Positions 46,025 to 56,717 of a stretch of DNA of 64,000 nt are shown here, one piece after another. Below the pieces are notes generated by a model, which was given only the letters and a program-made list of their open reading frames with translations, was not told where the DNA came from and ran no database searches. Both the position numbers and the translations under genes were made by a program. Positions within the stretch are counted from its first letter, which is position 1. The number at the start of each line of letters is the position of its first letter. Source of the stretch: Antitrichia curtipendula (taxonomy: Eukaryota > Streptophyta > Bryopsida > Hypnales > Leucodontaceae); the NCBI GenBank assembly GCA_951230915.1, contig OX579638.1, positions 14,836,696 through 14,900,695 on the forward strand, read 5' to 3'.

Positions 46025-46785
46025 CCAATAAATTTTGACCTTCTTTTTGTCCCAAGCAAGGATAAATGTAAAAATTGCCCCCTATTTTGTGCCACATAAA
46101 TTTTGTATTAGTTCACCTTTCAAGCTAATTTGGGGCATTTGATTGCAAATATGAATTCAAAATTTCCCAATTTTACCATTTGTTGCAAATAAAGAATTAT
46201 AATGTTTTACCAAGGATAAACACGGTGCAGTAAGGGGGCCAATCCTCCCAGGCCGGATGCAAGTGGTGATCGGGATAAACTAACCCCTTGCTTGTTCCCC
46301 CAAGGTGCATGTAAAAAAAAGCCTCCTATTTTGTGCTCAATTAATTTACCTACTTCACCTCTACCAACTAATTTGGGGTCCGTGTTTGCAAATATGAATT
46401 CAAAATTTTCAAATTTTATAATGTGTGACAAATAAAAAATTTCAGTGTGTTCCCTCCAGAATGAGCGATGGGTCAGTTCTCCCCGGCCCAATTGGCCCGG
46501 TGCCCTTGGGAAAAAACCCATCTCCTCTATGAAGAGGGCTGAGGTGAACTGACCCCCTTGCTCGTCCCTGCGAAATCATTCCAAGGGTGCAGGTAAAATA
46601 AAAGACCCCCTATTTTGTGCTTGATAAATTTATATTGTATACCTCTCCTGGCTAATTTGAGGTCTCTGATTGCAAATATGAATTCAGAATTTGCAAGAAA
46701 ATTCATGCGTGGAAAATTAAAAAATTCAGGGTTTTCCCAGGGGGACGAGCGAGGGGATCAGTTCACCCCGGTCACGGAGAGGAGG
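46025..46785 (-). mobile_element. Three consecutive Mutator-type MITE copies
   Basis: Reverse-orientation copies of the 58118-58353 family at about 46025-46255, 46260-46490 and 46530-46785. Each shows 'ccccctattttgtgc', 'agctaatttggggtc..ttgcaaatatgaattcaaaat' and 'tttgtgacaaataaa'-like text in order. The third has readable inverted ends: GGTGAACTGACCCCC near 46542 and GGGGATCAGTTCACCCC near 46753. They lie immediately upstream of the GC-rich promoter of the next gene. Confidence 0.75.
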
Positions 46786-46789
46786 CAAA

Positions 46790-48611
46790 ATTACCGAGGC
46801 AGCTCCGAAAACTTCCCGAACGCTGCTTCCGATTCTGCATCTCCGGCTCTTCTGTGCGTCATCACGCTCATGGCTGAGTGCCGAATCTCCGACAAACTCT
46901 GACTCCGACGGACTTTTGCAAGACCAGTCTCCTTTCGAGCACCATTACTGTACTGTATACCTTTATACTTGTGTGGAGAAGTTTCCTCCGTCATTTCGTT
47001 TTTTGCGAAATTAAAGCAATCTTTGAAAACATTTAGTAAGTCAAGGTAGTTATTGGATCGGAATGTGGTCCGGTACTTGTTACAGTATTTATTCTCTCCG
47101 GCTTTAATCATTCCTGTGGCATCGGCTTTGCAATCTACACTAGCCGCTTTCTCTGTCAGGGGCTCGGGGCCACTTGCATTGTTTATTGAGTTATACGCTT
47201 GGCTGCCAGTGCAGGGAGTGCTTCTTTAAAGTTTGCAGAATCTCACTCGACGCTCACTTTCTTGAGCTTCTAAATTTCTTGCCCCTAATCTGCTCGCTGC
47301 TCGCTGCTGTGCCTTTGGACTATTGCTGTAGAAGCGGGGACTCATTAGGTTGAGGAAAAGGTGGAAGACGGCAATCGCGGTTTGCTGGAGTGTTTATGAT
47401 CTTCTGCTAGTACCGCCCCTGTTTCTGCCTTTTCGTACGGCGTCGGAGGAGGTAGTGAAGGGGTGAGGCTTGGTGATCCAAGAATTGCTCGAGGTCGAGA
47501 AGCCGAGCGAGGGCTTGTGAAGGATTATTACGCAGATCATTCGACGTTGTTTTTGGAGGTATGTGTTTTGTGAAGTGATTTGTTATTGGCATGTTGCTAC
47601 ATGCTTTCGTGGAAACCTGCCTTTGTGTTGAATGAAGAGAGGACTGCTTGTCTTTGACTCTACTCTTTTTCGAGTAGCTGACTACGAACATTTTTTTCTG
47701 AGCTTTGACTAAGGTATTAATGAGAATTTGCACGATTTTAACTTCTGTTAAGCTTAAAGTCCTCCCCAAATAAGTGCCGTACCTCCTTATGTTTTAACAC
47801 TACATAAGTGTTCTGAAAACTTTATTCTGTTCCTCTAGAATGCATTTCTTCAAGATGTTGAATGTTTTAAGCGTTAACAACCTTCTTCAGTATTTTGTTC
47901 TTCACATGTGTTTAATATATGTGTTTATTCATCATCTTGTTAGCTTGTATTAACACTTATCTCTTGATCTGTTGAAATGAACAACTTTACCTCTTTAAAG
48001 ATTGACTACCACTGCGATTAGGTACTCTCTTTACGATTATGTAAGTGTTAATGTGTTTATATGTTTATACTTGAGAATGATTAATTTTTATCTACTCCCA
48101 AGTGATACCGCTTACAGCGAGCGGACTGTAGTGTAAAGAGGGTCGTTTTTAAGTTGAGAGGTCGCATCACTTGCATATGTTTGTGTTATCAGTTTGGAGA
48201 ATTGGTGCCTAAATCAATCAAGCTCTTTGTATTCCCCTTTATGTAGTAATGTTGTTTGCTAGAATAATCAAGAGAGGATGTTAACTTTGGTCTCGTCTGT
48301 CTTTTGCACTCTGACTTGCCTGTGTGGATCTTCATGATATGCATATGCATTAGTATCATACATGTCTTGGTTTTTCCTGATTCTCACTGTAGATTGTGAA
48401 CATGTTCACAAAACGTCTTTTAGATCGTCTTAACCGATCATCTGGGCAGTTCGGTTTCTGGCTTGTGAGTCTTTGCTTCTAAAATTATTATTCTTTTCTT
48501 GCTATTTTTTGTCGATGGAACTAGAAAAATATCAAAGAGCAGCAGTTGTCATAATGCTTCCAATTGTTCCGATTTGCAGGTCTAGAACTCCGAATCAGTC
48601 CGTCTAACGCC
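46790..48611 (+). promoter_or_regulatory. Promoter and spliced 5' leader of the unknown gene
   Basis: GC-rich from about 46790 to 47560, then T-rich intron-like sequence. A consensus donor TTGGAG|GTATGT (GT at 47559) would end a leader exon. A possible leader exon at 48393-48464 has a CACTGTAG acceptor and CTT|GTGAGT donor. The coding exon is preceded by TTTGCAG at 48574-48580. Open frames on the minus strand (46791-47111, 47407-47769) lack motifs and run against the gene. Confidence 0.5.
48402..48464 (+). other. Possible upstream ORF in a leader exon
   Basis: An ATG at 48402 opens MFTKRLLDRLNRSSGQFG and remains open to the donor at 48465. Joined to the next exon at 48581 the frame meets TAG at once (GTC TAG), giving a peptide of about 22 residues ending before the main ATG. 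If this exon is used, it is a short uORF that could reduce main-frame translation. It depends on unproven splice sites. Confidence 0.35.
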
Positions 48612-50615
48612 ATGGCAGAGCAAGTTTACTTGTAAGAGCTGTTCTTTCTTCAGTTGGCCACACAGATATTCTGATTGTTTTGTTTTGAATAGTTTTTTGT
48701 GATTAGCATCCTTGTTATTTACTACACATTGTTGAGGATAGAAACTGCAAATGAACTTGAAGGTTTTGTCCATGACTCACCCTTGTGTTGTTTCCTGACG
48801 GCTTAGCGATCTTTTGAGCAATCTCGAATCTGATACTGCTTCCTAGAGATTACCTGATTCCGTTACCAGAAATTTCATTCTTTGTTACGATAGATATGGA
48901 TTTCACGTTCACTTCTAGTGCTCACGTTACTAGAAGGGAGGATCACTTGCTCCTTTTAGGTTTCATTGTATCTTTGATTCATACATACCGAGAGAGTACT
49001 CACAATTTGTTTTCTTTGCATGTGTTTTGTGATTGTTGGATTTTAAGACCGACTGATCCAGACCTTATTCTAATATGAGAGTTGTTTCCTACTTTTTTAC
49101 AGATCCGACAGACAGGTCTTGTTTATGGATTCGTTTTTGAATTGCGTACCTAGCAAGGTCGACCTTCTTCCCTCCCTGGGAGAGGAATTGCAGAATGCTA
49201 ATGTTGGACAAGATGCAAACTTTGTTCAAGATGTTCATCATTTGATTCCTGGGCCTGGAGGAGTGGTGACTATAAACGGAGACGCTGCTACGGTACAGTT
49301 ACTACAAGAAGATAATCTTGTAACCGAAGGTGACTGAATTTATCTGCCACGGTTTTCCTATTGGATGCTAATTGATGACTTTTATTTCTCATTTCGTGTT
49401 TTTTTCGTTTTTCTCGCTTTAATTTGTTGGATATTTTGCTCTTATTTTTTTTTTTTTTTATATTTTTTGTCTTCATTTCAAAAAAAATTATGAGTGAAGC
49501 AAAACATGACATTGTATACCATGTAGTATGGATCCCAGAGCACTCTCGAAGACCCAAGAATAAAGGAAGAATTATCCTTGTGTGAGGCATGGAGCTTAGG
49601 CCACCTCATCCATTGGGAGAACATTCTTTCCGAGATACTTGGACTCTCTTCAGGTGCAAAGGGACCCTTGAATCTACAACTGGTCTACAATGTTATTAAT
49701 CAAATCCAAGGATGAGAATGCCAAGTTGGCTGGCACCGGTATTATATACCGGAATAGTTTTCAAAAACTATCGTGGGTTCAATTCCCTCTCTCTCCTTGT
49801 TAAAATACTAAAGACTACAATAACTATAACACTTTGACCTTGTAGCAGGGTCCTTTTGTCTCACGAAAGTAAGAGCCCTTTAGATAATCTGTCAGTAGTT
49901 GTGTAATTTAAAAAAAGACGTGTCACAATAGGCCTAGAGAGAAAATCTTTGGGTTATAGAATGTCGACCCATTCTTATTTTCAGGTGAAAATTTATTTTT
50001 TACATGTTTCCAATTCCTGGATTTGCATTGATATGTGCGCTGTTATGCCAGAAATGTTATAGGATTTATTTTGAGTATTATTGAATTATTTTGCTGAAGC
50101 CTATGCCTATCTTTGCGACTGATCTTTGTGAGAAACGAAAGATTTTATCTGGATTACAGGAGAGAATTGAACTTCTCCAATTTCAAAGCTTTTGGACAAA
50201 GTATTAAACAGATCCGATTGTATGTGCAGCTGCTCGGAAAATTTTATGCCTAGAAATTCTAGGTAATGTTGTCACCGTACAGCATTTTCGCTGGATTGTG
50301 AAGAAGCTGAGGGATAACTTACTCCAAGTAGGTGAAGCAGCTCCTCACAAGGTTTTACACAGAGAAGCATACGCAATAATCCTCATGCGTTTGTCGGAGA
50401 GGTTAACGACTTTGGATGTTGAATGTGCTCTCTCTGTGCATCCACTCGGTTATGTTGAATGTTTGAACAACCTTTTAGAGAACATAGAAAGTGGATTTGT
50501 AATTATGAAGCAATCAGGTATTGAACCAAATGTTTTCATAATGAAAGACAAGGAACCTGTCGGATATTCCGAGCGTCTGTGTTCCTTGGCATCACATTTA
50601 GTAGGTGACTACTAG
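48612..50615 (+). CDS. Unrecognised plant protein, three coding exons (210 aa)
   Basis: Join 48612-48631, 49103-49329 and 50230-50615. All junctions are GT-AG (CTT|GTAAGA; TTTTTTACAG|A; GAAG|GTGACT; TATGTGCAG|C) and keep one frame from MAEQVYL to HLVGDY and a TAG stop, 633 bp in all. The ATG lies in GCCATGGCA context. I do not recognise the family. Residues 1-80 are acidic, with a loop-like HHLIPGPGGVVTINGD stretch. From about residue 82 (ARKILCLEILGNVV) to 150 it appears alpha-helical and mixed-charge, with KKLRDNLLQ and LMRLSERL amphipathic segments. No signal peptide or membrane span is evident. Soluble, perhaps a helical adaptor or complex subunit (inference only). The second intron (900 bp) holds a SINE-like insert. 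Codon use is ordinary and AT-leaning. Confidence 0.7.
49712..49800 (+). mobile_element. tRNA-derived SINE head in an intron
   Basis: ATGCCAAGTTGGCTGG (about 49719) resembles an RNA polymerase III A box, and GGGTTCAATTCCC (49775-49787) a B box, about 40 bp apart as in tRNA-derived SINEs. The flanks do not pair into an acceptor stem, so it is not a tRNA gene. A 'gtattatatacc' inverted repeat lies between. SINE tail and target duplication not identified. Confidence 0.45.
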
Positions 50616-50622
50616 TCACCTA
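50602..50622 (+). other. Hairpin spanning the stop codon of the unknown gene
   Basis: TAGGTGACT-ACT-AGTCACCTA: a perfect 9-bp stem with 3-nt loop. The stop codon TAG (50613-50615) starts in the loop. May be chance. Confidence 0.5.
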
Positions 50623-51040
50623 TTAAAGATACTAAATGTACACTAAAATGTACTGGAGATGCTCAGTATCAGCTAGACGTAGAAATGCCCACAATAGGAG
50701 GGTTTGTATAGTTATGTCATTAAGATTTTAGAGCAATCAAGTCTGCGGAGATTGCTTGTGGAGTGGATTCTGCCCAATAGCTGATTCTATAGTAGTGTGG
50801 TTGCTGCAGGTATAGTAGACATGATCCCCGTTGATAAGATGGAGTGAGGCTTAGATTTGGCTACTTCTGTATTAATGTTTTTAACATTGTATGACATCAT
50901 GTAACATATTTTATGCACCTATTTCAAATCAGCACGAACTGCCTAATCTTGTGTAAGCTTACGCTCGTTTTGTTAGCTCTTGTTTGCTATAATGAATTGT
51001 AAATGCTTGTACTTGCCTGTGTAGAAACGCTTATGTATTA
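50616..51040 (+). other. 3' UTR and downstream flank of the unknown gene
   Basis: Moderately T-rich sequence following the stop codon without a new open frame. Several TTTGTA/TATTAATG-like stretches (50860-51000) could be polyadenylation signals, none diagnostic. Confidence 0.45.
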
Positions 51041-51078
51041 GATAACCGATGAGCCGCGCTAGCGGCGAATAGGTTATC
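51041..51078. repeat. Two-part GC-rich hairpin
   Basis: Outer arms GATAACC (51041-51047) / GGTTATC (51072-51078) and inner arms GCCGC (51053-51057) / GCGGC (51062-51066) around a GCTA loop. Just downstream of the unknown gene. Confidence 0.6.
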
Positions 51079-51935
51079 GTACATAACCGGTTGTACATTT
51101 TCCAATCACAACCTTTGATCTTCATGATCCAAGGGTGTAGGAAGCAAGTTGAAAGGAGAGAAGGTTATGAGTTGCAACTTACTATGGCAATGGTGATGGG
51201 TTGCCAATGGGACGGTGCCACGTGAGCGTTGCAAAGTCAACAACCGGTTATGTGCTTGCGTGGATCTTGCTTACCAAGAATTGTTTCCGAGAACATTCTT
51301 GCTGTGTAAGTCGGCGCATAATTTGAACGTTTCCTATCCCCTCAAGGACTGAGATTTTTATGGTTTTAGAATAATCCATTTCATTGATCATAATGTGAAA
51401 TGTATAAGTCATACCAAAATCAGTGAAGAACATGGTATGAGTTGGTAAAAGATAAGTATAATTTTGAGCAAAGGTATCCGTATGACCCTCTCAAAAATTC
51501 CAAAATCAAGGAGCGCCATCTGGGTTTTCAGGGGTTACTGTTTCTCCTGTCCATAGAGGCCCTGTTGAAAAACTTTTGAAGTTAGCAGCTCTCCAAAGTT
51601 GCGGAAAGAGCTTTCCGTTTCGTCTCATGCTGTTTTGCAAGACGTCTGCAAGCCTGTAAACACACCGAGGTCTTCAAGCCAACTCTCATTTTCAGGCCAC
51701 TCTCTGAGACAAGTCATCCAGTTTCAGACCCAGTGGGGCAGTTTTTCAAGCTCCCACAAGGTCATCCATTTCGCAAGCCTGGTGGGGATGCTGTGATATG
51801 AGAGGTTGCAATATCATAGTTTTCAAAGAAGAATCCCAAAATAATGCAAAAGGTGGTAGCAAATTAACAGAGTCCCAAAAATTAGATTTAGGGAATTTTA
51901 CAGTCTTTATAACAATGGTATTGTAATAGATTGTT
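51079..51935. other. Unassigned DNA
   Basis: No gene recognised. Ends in duplicated 'agagcatctctactaaggtaaca' blocks (51938 and 51977), a plant-MITE-like terminus. Confidence 0.4.
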
Positions 51936-51989
51936 AGAGCATCTCTACTAAGGTAACACGCTCTAAAATCAGTTTTAGAGCATCTCTAC

Positions 51990-52303
51990 TAAGGTAACAG
52001 GCTCTAAAACTGGCCACCTCCTCAAATGTACAGTATGTGTACTTGCTGCTTTTTCATAGCCTTCAGCAATGTACAAACGATGTACATTTCAAGAGGTGGC
52101 CAATTTTAGAGCCCTATGTCATTTCAACTTCAAAATTTTATAAATATTTCCACAAAGCTCCAAAAACTATGAAACTACTTGCATTAGATGCCAATTCCAC
52201 TTGTCTTTCAAGGAAAATTTACTGAAAATTATTTCAAGAAACTACGCCTCCCCTAAATTTAGTTTCATCTCTTACGTGGGCAATTTATAGACATGTTACC
52301 TTA
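51990..52303 (+). mobile_element. AGGTAACA-type MITE (copy 3, 314 bp)
   Basis: Ends TAAGGTAACA (51990) and TGTTACCTTA (52294-52303). Just upstream, the first 30-40 bp are duplicated (51938-51975), so the left terminus occurs twice. An internal hairpin pair 'gtacagtatgtgtac' / 'gtacaaacgatgtac' and a 'gaggtggccaattttagagcc' inverse of the left end suggest internal folding. Confidence 0.75.
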
Positions 52304-52472
52304 CAATTGAATTGATGAAAGTGACAATATTGTTGCGTGAGTACAATTGCAAGGTATTATGTAGTAAGGACAAATTAGACTAAATGTGTCTAATGGAAGT
52401 ACTATTGTTTTTAAAAATAATTTACTTTGAAAAAACATATAAATTTTATTTTGTTGTTTTTAATTGTGGAAA

Positions 52473-52577
52473 CACTAGTAGAAACATGCCCCTAAAGACC
52501 CACACTTAGTCAAGTTTGTCATGTGGGGTCCTTTGTTGTCTTTTTTCTAGTCTACATGGCCCATGTTTCTACGAGTG
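52473..52577. mobile_element. 105-bp CACTA-type MITE with 3-bp target duplication
   Basis: CACTAGTAGAAACATG (52473) and the inverse of CACTCGTAGAAACATG (ending 52577): 16-bp ends with one mismatch, extended by 'cccc/gggcc'. AAA flanks both sides (52470-52472 and 52578-52580). Sister of 11399-11505 by ends and size. Confidence 0.85.
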
Positions 52578-52580
52578 AAA

Positions 52581-53940
52581 AATGGAGATAATTATAAAAT
52601 GTAGATTTTCACATGAGATAAATATCATGTTTTTTTGAAATGTGGGTTATAAAATACTAATGAAGTTTTTGCAAGTAAGGACATGAATCTTTCCTTTAGG
52701 AATTTGATAGTATTGTAAGGTATGTGCATCTATAATTGCCACTTACTACAATTCATCAAATATTAGATGGAATTTGGACGAAGGAATAATGTGTGTATTT
52801 TAGCAATAATAAAAGGAAGGTGTGCTATAGTAAAAGTAGAGAATTTCAGCCCAAATATGGTAAGATAATCCCTTTAGAAGTTCATATTCCCTTCTCAAGT
52901 TAGTAGAACATCAATAATTGACAACCAAACCATAAATTAAGCTCACTAACATGATGAAAAGAATGCACTGAACATGCAAATGGTAAAAGTCAATGACTTT
53001 TTCCAATCATTTCCTTCATTTTTCCTTCATTCTAATACATGTGCGGATGTTTAGACAAAGTTGATAATAGGAATAGTCACACCTTCTTCAAGAATGAAAC
53101 TTCTATGAAGAATGAGAAGTTGAGGAGTGAAAAGAGGAGTCAAGAGGGAGTCATTCTCCAAAAATAAGGTATAACACCCTTTCTGTGTTGTTGAGAGAAT
53201 GAAAATGGAAACTGGAGAGAAGTATTCATCCACGGAAGATAATCAAAACAATAATTTTTCAGCATGGACACGTCAATGTTGAATTTCAATTGTTGAGCGG
53301 GGATCCGAGCTTTGATGTTGAGGATTGTTAAGCATGTCTGATGTTGTGCAAGGTTGTTGTGCCGATGTTATTGCATCAATTATTGTTGCGGCAATTGCAG
53401 TTACTATTGTAATAGGGGTACTTTCTTTGTGACCTAAATGAACTTCTATGAAAAAATCTTCTTGACCTCCAAAGGATGAACAATGACCATTCTCAATCTT
53501 TGGAGAGTGGGACCTCCACAAGTCAAAGAGAGTCAACTAAAGAGTGTCATGTCTACATTATCTAAAGATTGAGAGTGGGGCGAAGAAAGTGTGACAACCT
53601 CTAATGGATGTTCTACAAGATGGATATTCACACCTTATTTCCTACACACGCATTTGAAACACAACCTCCACCATCTCTTTGCAAAAAACATGTTGGTAAG
53701 AGCACCCCCTATTGTCTTTCAAATTTAAAACGCATGATAAGGTTTTGAGTGGCTTTCTAAATGGATTGGCAAATAGTCCCTTCTATCATATAAGTTGAAG
53801 TCTACAAACATCAGTTATAAAAGCTAAGTATATGGACTAAAAAACAAGTCTCATTTACTAGTAACAACAATTTCAAAACATAATGATTGAAAAAATTTAG
53901 TTTGTATATTCAGTTCGAAGAGTCCGCCAAAGAGAGAGTG
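52581..53940. other. Unassigned DNA
   Basis: AT-rich to about 53000, then moderately GC-richer to 53600. A minus frame at 53273-53536 (87 codons) has no motif I recognise. Nothing else supported. Confidence 0.4.
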
Positions 53941-53943
53941 AAT

Positions 53944-54090
53944 TAGAGCATTGCCACTGTAAGGCGGCCAATCGGCCACGAGATAGGTGGCTTGCCATGC
54001 ACTTGGGTAATCCCTGCCACTATAGGAAACTACCGCCCTAGTGTGTAGACGGCCAAAACGTCCCTCACAGTGGAATCCGATTGTTGACTC
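53944..54090. mobile_element. Possible small TIR element ('attgccactgtaaggcgg')
   Basis: GAGCATTGCCACTGTAAGGCGGCC (about 53946) and the inverse-like 'acggccaaaacgtccctcacagtgg' (about 54048-54073) share CCACTGTGAGG..GGCC ends. Within lies 'ggccaatcggcc'. Resembles the GAGCAT-type plant MITE termini. Weak. Confidence 0.35.
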
Positions 54091-54099
54091 CACGCTTCG

Positions 54100-54804
54100 C
54101 ATTAATTTCAGCCTATACGAGATTAAAAAAACTCAAATATTCTTCAAAAGTCGTTGTAATAATGAACAAGACTGTTTCCAAGGACATGAATGTTTCTGAG
54201 TATAGAAAACACAAAAAATCTACAACTCTGGGCACATTTCAAATTTTTGCCACCGACACTCTTCTAAAGGGAAATTTGGAAATTTTAGTGCGTCCAACTC
54301 CCAAATGGGCTTTGCTAGTGTCACACTGGTAGGTGATTTGAAGACATGCTTGCCTTTTGGTCATCCCAACCCCATATACAAGGTAGGGGTGGTGATGCTC
54401 TTACTACATAGCGAGGGAAGGCTCAAAATTCCACAAGCCCACTCCTTTAGCATGCTAGTTAGGGAGGGGCAAAATATTGGAATTTCATCTGAAGAGCTAG
54501 GGCCTGCCAAATTAGCATTTTCTATTTCTATATGAAAGACAACAAAGAATGCTCTCTAAGAGAATGTGGTTAAATCTATTGAAATTAATGATACTAAATT
54601 ATAACGTAGAAACATTCCGAACCACCACTTTTTCTATTCACTAAGGCAGTGGCTTAAATGGCGATTATCATTTTGCAAGAATATTAGTATCTTCTAGAGA
54701 AATACAACTTAAGGCATTTTGTTGTTTTATGGCGCTTACAAAATGTTCTGATGATTTTTTAAGCCGAAAGCATAAAGTGCTTACTTTTGCCACTTGACTC
54801 TCCT
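54100..54804. other. Unassigned DNA
   Basis: No gene recognised. Short frames at 54081-54535 lack motifs. Confidence 0.4.
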
Positions 54805-54808
54805 TTAA

Positions 54809-55748
54809 CCCCTAAAGATTTTTGACTATGTTTTTACTAAAACGCTCCAAAATTGCCATTTCTAGGACAAGTACCAAATTTAATTTTTAAAAACTCTTTT
54901 GAACACATATAACCATAGGATCTTGTAGTAAACTAATTTGAGAACATGTGAAAAAAAAATTCAGGAATTTCCACCATGTAGATTGCAAGATATTAGCATT
55001 TCAATTGGGAAAAAACTTTTTTTGGCCCTGTGAAAACCGGGCAGCTACACCTCAGATGGTCACATGTGTATGAAAAAATGCCCAAAATGGTGGTTACTCA
55101 TTGGATTTATTCTTGAAGGCAATCTGACAACATGCTTGAAAAATTTCAGATCATTTGGAATTGTACAACATATAGGAAAAAATAGTAAGTAGAAAGAAAT
55201 AGAAAATGATTCAAAACACTAAATTGTTAACAATTTATTCATGGAATTGAAAATTCCCAATCCCAATGGTTGTAATGTTGTAGTAAACAATCTATACCTA
55301 ATATTTTTATTTTTTTCAAAAATATTTAAAATCGAATTAAATAAAGGGCTTCAAAGTTTATCTTAGAGTAGAGATTCCACAACTACCCGCAAATTATCCG
55401 TAAACTTAAACTCTCATAACTTTTATCTCACTAATCCAAATGGAATTATTCAAAGCTTTCCATGTATATAAAGATCTAGAGAATCAATTTCAAATCTTAA
55501 TTTTTTTTAAAGTGAATTTTCAAGAAGTTTTTTTTGCTGCCCGGGCGATCTGCCGAGCAATGAAACAACATATCATACCATAACTTTTTAACCATGTGGT
55601 CAAAAGCTATGAATATTGTTGAGCCTTAAAGCTACTCCTCCGGTACATATTGTGTGAAATTTCAAAGAAAAAACAAAACAAACTCCATTTGTAGTGAGCT
55701 GCCCAAAATTGCTATGTTGCCAAAAAAAGCAATTTAGTGCTTTAGGGA
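54809..55748 (+). mobile_element. TTAA-family element, subfamily B (940 bp)
   Basis: Bounded by TTAA|CCCCTAAAGATTTTTG (54805-54808) and GTGCTTTAGGGA|TTAA (55749-55752). Collinear with 42479-43425 at roughly 85% identity by eye. Followed within a few bases by a Mutator-type MITE. Confidence 0.85.
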
Positions 55749-55753
55749 TTAAA

Positions 55754-55985
55754 TGGGCGGGGTGAACCAACCCCCTCCGCCTCGTCCCCAAGGAAAAACA
55801 CTTAAATTTTTATTTGCCACGCATGATAAAAATTTACAAATTTTGAATTCATATTTGCAATCAGAGGCCCCAAATGAGCTAAGAGAGGTGTAGAAGATAA
55901 ATTATTCAAGCACAAAATTAGGGGGGACCATTATTCTACATGCACCCCTGGAATGAGTTTGAGAAGGCGAGCGGTTCACCCCGAC
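55754..55985 (+). mobile_element. Mutator-type MITE copy
   Basis: Inverted ends GGGGTGAACCAACCCCC (about 55758) and AGCGGTTCACCCCG (about 55968). Core 'tttatttgccacgcatgataaa', 'aattcatatttgcaatcagaggccccaaatgagcta' and 'caagcacaaaattagggg' match 58118-58353. Confidence 0.75.
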
Positions 55986-56717
55986 CCTTTAAAAGATCCC
56001 CCTTAAGCACAAAGTGCTGCAACTTCCATCGATTGCTCCTAAACTCTTACAACGCTTTTGGTGAAATAGCTTTGCCGAAGTAGAAAAAACGTGCTCTTAT
56101 ATTCCACTACCTTGGGACTTTGAGAGCATATTCACCCCTTTCACTGAGTAACTTAAAGAGACTAAAAAGAAGAAAAAAACTCAAGCCGTACTGTAGCTGC
56201 TCAATGTTGGGGAAGGGATTTATTTACTTTTATTATTTTTTATTATTTTTTAAGGAAGGGAGCTTTTAGAGGCCAATGCAGCAATGCTCCAACCGGGGAC
56301 ACCGAATGAGCACTTTTTCCAAACAATCCACCCAATTGATTGGTTGCGTCTTTTCAGAGCAAGTAATAAGTGAGCAAAGTCAACAGTACAACACCGAATG
56401 AGAGAAGTATTCATCAGAGATTGGGAGTAAAAAGCTCATATAGGGTTTACCACACCCTAGTTCTGTACAACACATCCCATATACAGGATCCAACCTTGCC
56501 ATCCCTAAAAATTTAGGGATACATGCATCTGGTGGGGCGGGGGGCGGATAGGGATAGGAGAGATCTCTGGTGGGGATGCTCTGAGCTTGTTAGGAAATAG
56601 TTTAGGAAATCAACTGAATCAGGTTCATATTTTTTTTTGAGCTTGTATGAATATAATAAAAACAAATTTGAAAACAACTATCTAGATACACCTACCCGTG
56701 TGGACACTAGACTAATA
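55986..56717. other. Unassigned DNA with possible MITE ends
   Basis: 'gcagcaatgctccaaccgggg' (about 56278) and 'tggtggggatgctctgagc' (about 56567) could be opposite ends of one GAGCATCCCC-type MITE, but the pairing is poor. No gene seen. Confidence 0.35.

Noticed and set aside
46791..47769. Two minus-strand frames of 106 and 120 codons
   Set aside because: They run against the plus-strand gene across its GC-rich promoter and leader and have no recognisable motif.
49717..49790. A tRNA gene
   Set aside because: Box-like motifs are present, but no acceptor or anticodon stem can be paired. SINE head preferred.
53273..53536. 87-codon minus-strand frame as a retrotransposon gag relic
   Set aside because: No zinc knuckle or other gag/pol signature and no LTR nearby.
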